From an uncultured Treponema sp. (GTDB taxonomy: Bacteria; Spirochaetota; Spirochaetia; Treponematales; Treponemataceae), in contig CALELJ010000043.1 of the NCBI GenBank assembly GCA_937902445.1, forward strand, positions 1-18,290: a stretch of DNA of 18,290 bases, read 5' to 3'. The first letter of the stretch is position 1. Each line of letters opens with the position of its first letter. Below, in pieces: positions 13,172 through 18,290 of the stretch. The notes under the pieces were generated by a model. That model did not search any database. It had not been told where the DNA came from and saw nothing but the letters and a program-made list of their open reading frames with translations. Both the position numbers and the translations under genes were made by a program.

Positions 13172-14317
13172 CTAGAGCAGCTTTTCCAGTTCCGCCCTGG
13201 CAATTTTGTCATCAGGGTCGATCTCGAGGACAACCTCAAAATATTTTCTGGCCTCGTCCTCGTTGCCCATCTTCAGGCTGAGATATCCAAGGTTTGAGAT
13301 GATTTTTGTATTTTCGCAGTCCATGGACAAGGCTTCCTTCAGTGTCGAGTAGGCACCATCCACTTCCCCTGTTTCCATCTGGCAGATGGCAAGTTCGTTG
13401 AGGGTATCGGCATTCTCGTCACCACCGTCACATTCCCTTGCCTTAAGGAAAGCAGCCTTCGCATCAGCAAAACGACCAAGCTTTCTGAGTCCCCATCCAA
13501 GGAGGAACCAGGCATTCCATACAGCAGGATTGTCCGCTATGAATTTACGGATCTCCTCAAGCCCCTTTTCTTCCTGACCGCCGGCAATGTATTTATAGGC
13601 GTCGTGGAACCTGTCATTTTCAAGGTTGCGGTTTGAGATTTTATTGATGATTTCCTGGGCACGTTCCTTTTTATAGATTCCGTTTTCACCAAGCTTTTCA
13701 TCAGACCAGTCGGAAACAAGGGCCATGTAGCTTTCAAAGCAGGCCTTTGCCTCGCCGTATTCACTTTTCTTGAGATAGAAGAAACCGGCGTTGAAATATC
13801 CGTCAGGCAGTTCCTTGTCGCTATCCAACACCCTTTTGTAGTATCTCAGAGCCAGGTCATCACATGAATCAGCATCGTCCGCAAGGGAATTCCTTCTGTA
13901 GCTGTCGGCCTTCTGGTCATAGAAAATGGCCATGTTCAGGACTATCGAAAGATCCTCAGGGTCGATTCCGTGGACGGCAAGCCAGATTTCTTCGGCAAGA
14001 TCCCAGTCCTCATCGTGGGCCTTAAGGATGGCAGCTTCAGCAAGTTCCTTCTTGATGTTTGGACGCACGTCGGTAATGAGTTTTCTGTAATAGGCGGAAT
14101 TCTTGTTGGCGGTATCATAGGCCAGAACCGTAAGGATTCCGGAAAGAATCTGCTCTTCGGAAAGGTTTGCAAAATCTTCCTCCACAGGATCGTCCTTGTT
14201 TTTTTTCTGAACCGGAAGTTCGATGGAAGAATCGATTTTCATTGCCCCGGAAGAAAACTTTGCGTCTGCAGGGATTTTTACAAAATAAACTGAATCCAAT
14301 GGATTTGCTGGGCTCAT
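13172..14317 (-). CDS. Tetratricopeptide (TPR) repeat protein
   Basis: The 381-residue protein has an N-terminal disordered region with a basic stretch (QKKNKDDPVEEDF) and then alpha-helical repeats. TPR-like units are clear near 195-225 (YFNAGFFYLKKSEYGEAKAC), 270-300 (WFLLGWGLRKLGRFADAKAAF), 305-340 (NELAICQMETGEVDGAYSTL) and 345-375 (SNLGYLSLKMGNEDEARKYF); earlier ones are weaker. No signal peptide is seen. It probably is a protein-interaction scaffold; its partner is unknown. ATG has AAGGA 7 bases upstream. A strong terminator for the upstream Ala-rich gene lies in its 5' region, and its own promoter appears to overlap that hairpin. Confidence 0.88.
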   Translation of the reverse strand: MSPANPLDSVYFVKIPADAKFSSGAMKIDSSIELPVQKKNKDDPVEEDFANLSEEQILSGILTVLAYDTANKNSAYYRKLITDVRPNIKKELAEAAILKAHDEDWDLAEEIWLAVHGIDPEDLSIVLNMAIFYDQKADSYRRNSLADDADSCDDLALRYYKRVLDSDKELPDGYFNAGFFYLKKSEYGEAKACFESYMALVSDWSDEKLGENGIYKKERAQEIINKISNRNLENDRFHDAYKYIAGGQEEKGLEEIRKFIADNPAVWNAWFLLGWGLRKLGRFADAKAAFLKARECDGGDENADTLNELAICQMETGEVDGAYSTLKEALSMDCENTKIISNLGYLSLKMGNEDEARKYFEVVLEIDPDDKIARAELEKLL

Positions 14318-14330
14318 ATGCTTTCCTTAT

Positions 14331-14363
14331 AAAAAAATATGGCATCTCTATAGCAGAGATGCC
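14331..14363 (-). terminator. Intrinsic terminator of the Ala/Pro/Glu-rich gene
   Basis: Minus strand: GGCATCTCT (14363-14355), loop GCTAT, AGAGATGCC (14349-14341), then ATA and seven T (14337-14331). It is a perfect 9-pair stem with a T-run, the best standard terminator in the window after the antisense RNA one. Confidence 0.8.
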
Positions 14364-14375
14364 CGAATGTTTCAA
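14347..14375 (-). promoter_or_regulatory. Candidate promoter of the TPR gene, inside the terminator hairpin
   Basis: Minus strand TTGAAA (14375-14370), a 17-base spacer, and TATAGA (14352-14347). The -10 box is formed by the loop and 3' arm of the terminator stem. The predicted start near 14340 leaves a leader of about 22 bases with AAGGA before the TPR ATG. Confidence 0.4.
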
Positions 14376-14380
14376 GTAAT

Positions 14381-14752
14381 CTAGTTTGCCTCGGAAGGAG
14401 TCTCCGGAGAAGCTGGTTTTTCAGCAGCCGGGGCACTGGCTTCCACCGCAGGAGTCTGGGCGGCGGCAGCTTCAGCGGCAGGTTTTTCTGCAGATTTTGC
14501 AGCCTCAGGAGTTTCAGCAGGCTTTGCAGCTTCAGCAGGCTTTGCGCCTTCTGCTGGTTTTGCATTTTCAGCAACTGGAACCGCAGTCTCAGGAACCTCA
14601 CCGGCAAACTTGGTATCAAGCTCGCTCTTGCGTACTGAAGTGATGTACTTGTTGATGTGAATCTTATACGCAAGACTTATTGAATCTTCATTGAACTTGA
14701 CGCTGGCAACGATGATGTTGATTTCAAAGTAATTTATTTTGATATTCCTCAA
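14381..14752 (-). CDS. Ala/Pro/Glu-rich protein of unknown function
   Basis: The 123-residue protein has a compact N-terminal part of about 45 residues (NYFEINIIVASVKFNEDSIS then LAYKIHINKYITSVRKSEL) and a long low-complexity tail of Ala, Pro, Glu and Lys with repeats such as AKPAEA; the DNA has three 18-base units at 14513-14566. I do not recognise the family; no signal peptide is visible. The tail is likely disordered. The start is uncertain: the first possible start is TTG at 14752, 9 bases after the PilZ stop, without a good Shine-Dalgarno; GAGGA follows it, so a later unusual start is possible. It follows the PilZ gene and precedes a terminator, so the two probably form a small operon. 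Confidence 0.65.
   Translation of the reverse strand: MRNIKINYFEINIIVASVKFNEDSISLAYKIHINKYITSVRKSELDTKFAGEVPETAVPVAENAKPAEGAKPAEAAKPAETPEAAKSAEKPAAEAAAAQTPAVEASAPAAEKPASPETPSEAN
14513..14566 (-). repeat. Three 18-base tandem repeats in the Ala-rich gene
   Basis: On the plus strand the units start TTCAGCAGGCTTTGC(AGC) at 14513, the same with GCC at 14531, and a diverged third (TTCTGCTGGTTTTGCATT) at 14549. Each codes six residues of the Lys-Pro-Ala-Glu tail on the minus strand, so length variation by slippage is possible. Confidence 0.6.
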
Positions 14753-14761
14753 GATTTATTA

Positions 14762-15412
14762 CTAGACAGAATTGTAACACGTCGTTCTTGCACCAACAAC
14801 AATACCGTTGAGCGTAATGATCTCATGGGGATCCTCAAATTCAATCTGAAGCTGAACTTCCTTGTTGAGAAGATACTGGGCAAGTCCCATGAGGACGATT
14901 TTCGCACCGCCAAAGGAAAGATCCTGAAGTATGCAGTGACGAGGCACGTTCTGGATGGAAATGACCATTTCCTTCTTTGTAAGACCAAGCCTTCTCATGG
15001 AATCCTGGTTGATGATGATGCGGTCTTCCTTGCGCTTTACTGCATTCACGTTGGCGTCAAGAAGATTTCCTATCATCTGAATCAGGTCATCAGGCGGACG
15101 CTGTGTATACTGAAGCTGAACAAGAGCAAGCTCGGAACTGTTCATGAATGGCTTTACAATCTGGACACGTGCAGAAACAAAGAAACTCATCAACTGACCG
15201 TCAGGCTGATAGAAGCTGAACCTCAAGCTGACCGGAGCAGGTTCTTTCTTTGAAAGGACCTGGTAAGCACCGCTCTTTGTTCCGACAATAATCTTTGCAA
15301 TATTGAATGTCGTGCTGTTAATAATGCATGGCCACTGCAAACCACCGCTCTTGATATAAATCTGGCGCGGATCCATTTTGAGGGTACGCATGATGTCTTT
15401 TGAGAAAGTAAT
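14762..15412 (-). CDS. PilZ-domain c-di-GMP receptor protein
   Basis: The protein has 209 residues from ATG 15391, or 216 if translation starts at ATT 15412, which I prefer. Its C-terminal half is a PilZ domain with both binding motifs: RKEDR (R120 and R124 in ATG numbering) and DLSFGG (D157, S159, G162). It should bind cyclic di-GMP. The N-terminal half (about 10-110) is a beta-rich domain like the YcgR-N type seen with PilZ, but not certain. No signal peptide or membrane segment is visible. The ATG has no Shine-Dalgarno, whereas the in-frame ATT at 15412 has AAGGA 7 bases upstream, and the seven codons between (ITFSKDI) look coding. Treponema PilZ proteins are linked to motility and virulence (for example in T. 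denticola); that is not shown here. Confidence 0.85.
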   Translation of the reverse strand: MTFSKDIMRTLKMDPRQIYIKSGGLQWPCIINSTTFNIAKIIVGTKSGAYQVLSKKEPAPVSLRFSFYQPDGQLMSFFVSARVQIVKPFMNSSELALVQLQYTQRPPDDLIQMIGNLLDANVNAVKRKEDRIIINQDSMRRLGLTKKEMVISIQNVPRHCILQDLSFGGAKIVLMGLAQYLLNKEVQLQIEFEDPHEIITLNGIVVGARTTCYNSV

Positions 15413-15467
15413 TTCTGTGTCCTTATAGTCATCGTAATAACGGTAACAACAACTGCCATAATAGCAG

Positions 15468-15496
15468 ATTATAATTCATAAAGCCTTTTTCGACAA
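15468..15496 (-). promoter_or_regulatory. Promoter of the PilZ gene
   Basis: Minus strand TTGTCG (15496-15491), a 17-base spacer, and a perfect TATAAT (15473-15468). The start near 15461 leaves a leader of about 49 bases up to the ATT at 15412, with AAGGA at 15424-15420. Confidence 0.6.
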
Positions 15497-15582
15497 CATA
15501 AATAAAATTTTCTTTGCCTTTTTGTTTCTATAAATAGTATTTTTCATTATAAAAATATTATTCAAAAAATTTCTGAATTTTA

Positions 15583-15611
15583 TTGACTTTTAAGTGCATA
15601 AACGGGATAGT
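15583..15611 (+). promoter_or_regulatory. Promoter of the potABC operon
   Basis: TTGACT (15583-15588), a 17-base spacer, and GATAGT (15606-15611), followed by a leader of about 30 bases with GAGGAG before potA. The stretch 15500-15580 is very AT-rich and could act as an UP element. No operator or riboswitch is obvious. Confidence 0.6.
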
Positions 15612-15648
15612 AAAAAAAAATATCAACATTTAGAGGAGTTGTACTGCA

Positions 15649-16839
15649 GTGAACGGAAGTACAGTTTCTATTGACCATGTGTCGAAGCACTTTGGATCTT
15701 TCCATGCGCTTGATGACGTTAATATCACTATTAAGCAGGGTGAATTCTTTTCACTTCTCGGACCATCAGGCTGCGGCAAGACTACACTCCTCCGCATAAT
15801 CGCAGGATTTGAATTCCCTGATGATGGAGCTGTTCTTTTTGACGACAAGGACATTGTTCCTCTGCCTGCTAACAAGAGACCGTCAAATACGGTTTTCCAG
15901 AGCTATGCACTTTTTCCTCATCTTTCGGTCTATGAAAATGTCGCTTTCCCACTCCGCCTGCAGAAGGTAGACAAAAAGGAAATCGACAGAAAGGTGCGCG
16001 AATACCTCCATCTGGTTCAGCTTGACCAGCACATCTTTAAGAAGCCAAACCAGCTTTCAGGCGGACAGCGCCAGCGCGTTGCCATTGCCCGTGCCCTCAT
16101 CAACGAGCCAAAGGTTCTTCTCCTTGACGAACCTCTTTCAGCCCTTGATGCAAAGCTTCGTGCAAGCCTTCTCCTGGACCTTGATGCCCTTCACGACAAG
16201 ATCGGAATCACCTTCATCTATGTTACACACGACCAGAGTGAGGCTCTCGCAGTTTCAGACAGAATTGCAGTAATGAACAAGGGAAAGGTCCTTCAGGTGG
16301 GAACTCCATTTGAAATTTACGAAAGCCCTGCAACCCAGTTTGTCGCAGAATTCATCGGAGAAACAAACCTCTTTGAAGCAACTGTCGCAGAATGTGTTCC
16401 ATATAAAAATGAAAACGGACTTGAGGAATTCATGTGCACCTGTTCCGTACCAGCATTGGGAAAGCAGGCTCCCCTCCCTACAGACAGCGCGGAACTTGCA
16501 GCTACGGACAAGTACATGATGGTCACAGACTACGACCACACGGAACCTGGACAGAAGGTTGCCTTTACAATCCGTCCTGAAAAAATAAGAATCACGACAG
16601 ACATTCCAGATGTTCATGGAAGAAAAGACATAAACGTATTCAAGGGAATCGTCGAGGAACCTGTATACACTGGATTCCAGTCAAAGTTCTACGTACGTCT
16701 TGAAAATGGTGCCGTGCTCAAGGTTTTCCAGCAGCACAGGAATTTCATGGACGACGGTCCGGATATCGCATGGAAGGATACTGTCTATGTTTCATGGGCA
16801 GCAGAAGACGGCTATATTGTAGAGGACATCGAAAAGTAA
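15649..16839 (+). CDS. potA: Spermidine/putrescine ABC transporter ATP-binding protein
   Basis: The 396-residue ATPase would power polyamine import. ABC motifs are complete: Walker A GPSGCGKTT (38-46), the Q-loop in VFQSYALFPHLSV, the signature LSGGQRQRVAIARAL (136-150), Walker B VLLLDEPLSALDAKL, and the H-loop YVTHDQSEA (His194). A C-terminal TOBE-like part (about 240-396) follows; it is longer than in short ABC ATPases, as usual for PotA. Substrate choice rests on the two PotB/PotC-like permeases that follow. The start is GTG at 15649 with GAGGAG about 10 bases upstream. The stop overlaps the potB ATG by one base (TAATG). A closely related iron or putrescine transporter cannot be excluded. 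Confidence 0.92.
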   Translation: MNGSTVSIDHVSKHFGSFHALDDVNITIKQGEFFSLLGPSGCGKTTLLRIIAGFEFPDDGAVLFDDKDIVPLPANKRPSNTVFQSYALFPHLSVYENVAFPLRLQKVDKKEIDRKVREYLHLVQLDQHIFKKPNQLSGGQRQRVAIARALINEPKVLLLDEPLSALDAKLRASLLLDLDALHDKIGITFIYVTHDQSEALAVSDRIAVMNKGKVLQVGTPFEIYESPATQFVAEFIGETNLFEATVAECVPYKNENGLEEFMCTCSVPALGKQAPLPTDSAELAATDKYMMVTDYDHTEPGQKVAFTIRPEKIRITTDIPDVHGRKDINVFKGIVEEPVYTGFQSKFYVRLENGAVLKVFQQHRNFMDDGPDIAWKDTVYVSWAAEDGYIVEDIEK

Positions 16840-17840
16840 TGGAAGAAAAGCAGAGTACAGACCTTAAGATTGCGTCTGCCGCATATTCGCACAAATTCAA
16901 GAAAGCAAACCCGGGGCCTGCCTATGCCTGGCCTATGGGTGTCTGGTTTTCCGTATTCTTCATCATTCCGCTTGTAATCATCATCGCCTATTCTTTCATG
17001 AAGCGTGACGTCTACGGTGGTGTCGTTCCGGAATTCTCGCTTAAAGCATACCAGCAGATGCTCTCACCTGCATACGGAATGATCTTTTTGAGGACTCTCT
17101 GGATCACGATTTTTTCAACGGTGGTGACAATCCTCATTGCCCTTCCATGCGGTTATGCCATGGCAAGAAGCAGACATCAGACAGTTCTTCTCATTCTTGT
17201 CGTAGTTCCATTCCTTACAAACAGCCTCATAAGAATTTTTGCGTGGATCACGATTCTTGGAGACAACGGAATTCTCAACCAGATCCTTGCTTCCTTTTTC
17301 AACCTGTGGCAGAAGATTACAGGCGGAACTGCTGAATTCGTTCCCCATAAATTCATGTTCACAAAGGGAGCCGTAATCCTCGTAAGTATATACATGTATC
17401 TGCCTTATGCCATACTTCCGATCTTCACGGCCGTAGACAGATTTGACTTCACCCTGCTTGAGGCCGCACGCGACCTTGGAGCAACAAAACCGCAGTCGAT
17501 GATCAAGGTTCTTCTTCCTGGAATCAAAAGCGGCGTATTGAGCGCAATAATCTTTACTTTCATACCGATTTTCGGAACATACACGGTTCCTCAGCTTGTA
17601 GGCGGAAAAGACAGCTACATGCTTGGAAACATCATCGTCGATCAGGTTCAGAAGGTACGCAACTGGCCTCTGGCTTCTGCATTCAGCCTTGTGATCACCC
17701 TCATTTCCATGGCAGGAGTTCTACTCATGCTTTCTACGGGAAAGAAGGAAGCACAGCTCAACAAGAAATCAACAAAGGAAGACACGACCACTTCCATTGC
17801 TGACGCAATCTCTAGCGCAAAACTTGGAGAAACAAAATGA
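16839..17840 (+). CDS. potB: Spermidine/putrescine ABC transporter permease, first subunit
   Basis: The 333-residue inner-membrane permease has about six hydrophobic segments, the first at about 32-53 (WPMGVWFSVFFIIPLVIII). The EAA coupling loop for the ATPase is clear: LLEAARDLGATKPQSMIKVL then LPGIKSG, near 205-230. PFLTNSLIRIFAWITILGDN and PQLVGGKDSYMLGNIIVDQV are typical of PotB. The N-terminus has about 30 extra cytoplasmic residues and the C-terminus a Lys/Thr/Ser-rich tail. ATG overlaps the potA stop by one base; upstream in-frame ATGs lie in potA. It overlaps potC by 4 bases (ATGA). Confidence 0.93.
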   Translation: MEEKQSTDLKIASAAYSHKFKKANPGPAYAWPMGVWFSVFFIIPLVIIIAYSFMKRDVYGGVVPEFSLKAYQQMLSPAYGMIFLRTLWITIFSTVVTILIALPCGYAMARSRHQTVLLILVVVPFLTNSLIRIFAWITILGDNGILNQILASFFNLWQKITGGTAEFVPHKFMFTKGAVILVSIYMYLPYAILPIFTAVDRFDFTLLEAARDLGATKPQSMIKVLLPGIKSGVLSAIIFTFIPIFGTYTVPQLVGGKDSYMLGNIIVDQVQKVRNWPLASAFSLVITLISMAGVLLMLSTGKKEAQLNKKSTKEDTTTSIADAISSAKLGETK

Positions 17841-18290
17841 AGAATCCGGCATTGGCTTTATACAACAAGGTGCTCAAGAAAGTTCCGTCTTCGGAAAATG
17901 CAAGGCATGCAAAACGCGGCTGGAAAAAACGCGCGGTTCCTTTCAGCTTTTCAAACACGGTGCTTGTACTTTCACTGCTCTTCCTTTTCCTTCCGCTTTT
18001 CGTGATCGTATGCTTTTCATTCAACAGCGCAAAGGACACAACCTGGACAGGATTTTCTTTCGTATGGTATGAAAAGCTCATCTTCTCTTCCAAACCTCTC
18101 TGGCAGGCACTGATGAACAGCCTTATCGTGGCCATCACATCAGGTATTGTCGCAACAATCCTTGGAACACTGGCTTCCATCGGCGTAAGCTGGTACAAGT
18201 TTCTTGGAAAGTCATACATACAGACCGTAAGTTTTCTTCCGATGGTTCTTCCTGAAGTCATCATGGGTATCTCGCTGCTGATCTTCTTCA
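17837..18290 (+). CDS. potC: Spermidine/putrescine ABC transporter permease, second subunit (partial)
   Basis: The frame is open from ATG 17837 to the window edge (151 codons), so the gene is cut. After a basic N-terminus of about 35 residues come hydrophobic segments: LVLSLLFLFLPLFVIVCFSF near 40-60, then ITSGIVATILGTLASIG, and SFLPMVLPEVIMGISLLIFF at the edge. The spacing and the FNSAKDTTWTGFSFVWYEKL block are typical of PotC. The ATGA overlap with potB shows tight coupling. The EAA loop and, by expectation, potD (the binding protein) lie beyond the window. Confidence 0.9.
   Translation, partial: MKNPALALYNKVLKKVPSSENARHAKRGWKKRAVPFSFSNTVLVLSLLFLFLPLFVIVCFSFNSAKDTTWTGFSFVWYEKLIFSSKPLWQALMNSLIVAITSGIVATILGTLASIGVSWYKFLGKSYIQTVSFLPMVLPEVIMGISLLIFF

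Noticed and set aside
14513..14566. Tandem 18-base repeats as a CRISPR array
   Set aside because: Units are contiguous without spacers and encode the Lys-Pro-Ala-Glu repeats of a protein tail; no cas genes are present.
15223..15459. A 78-codon minus-strand frame starting with a leaderless-looking ATG at 15459
   Set aside because: It is in a different frame from PilZ, has no family resemblance and overlaps clear PilZ coding sequence; it is a shadow frame.

Overview
The window looks like a chromosomal segment from a spirochaete, most likely a host-associated Treponema. No rRNA gene is present, so this rests on gene content. The UMP kinase is of the archaeal/spirochaete type. From memory, the neighbourhood cysS / murB / cyclic-nucleotide-binding protein / ECF sigma factor resembles one in Treponema pallidum. 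A PilZ protein, a spermidine/putrescine (potABC) transporter and a Leu/Phe-tRNA-transferase-like protein also fit.

Layout: (i) 1-760 is an accessory, repeat-rich stretch. It holds the AT-rich tail of a possible truncated gene, several short dispersed repeats, and a compact locus that reads as a type I toxin-antitoxin pair: a 29-residue hydrophobic peptide with a convergent antisense RNA gene. Two copies of the same repeat pair bracket it. (ii) 778-4000 holds an Aat-like transferase, a membrane-anchored lytic transglycosylase, an unrecognised 148-residue protein and a divergent TetR regulator with a palindrome in the shared promoter region. A strongly structured, apparently non-coding RNA candidate lies at 3813-3933. 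(iii) 4000-9863 is a run of minus-strand genes likely cotranscribed: cysS, ECF sigma factor, zinc-finger anti-sigma factor, a membrane-anchored IPT/TIG plus transglutaminase-fold protein lacking the catalytic Cys, UMP kinase and a glucosaminidase lipoprotein. (iv) 9914-13132 is a plus-strand operon: murB (apparently leaderless), a two-domain cNMP-binding protein, a small exported protein and a DUF192 lipoprotein. (v) 13172-15412 is on the minus strand: PilZ protein, Ala/Pro/Glu-rich protein, terminator, TPR protein. (vi) 15583 to the window end is the potABC operon, with potC cut by the edge.

Common themes are the cell envelope (murB, two peptidoglycan hydrolases, two lipoproteins, the sigma/anti-sigma pair with its membrane partner) and nucleotide signalling (a cNMP-binding protein and a PilZ c-di-GMP receptor). 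The most novel-looking items are the type I toxin-antitoxin locus, the structured RNA, the pseudo-transglutaminase in the sigma operon, and a PilZ gene that seems to start at an ATT codon. All calls come from reading the sequence; no database search was run.
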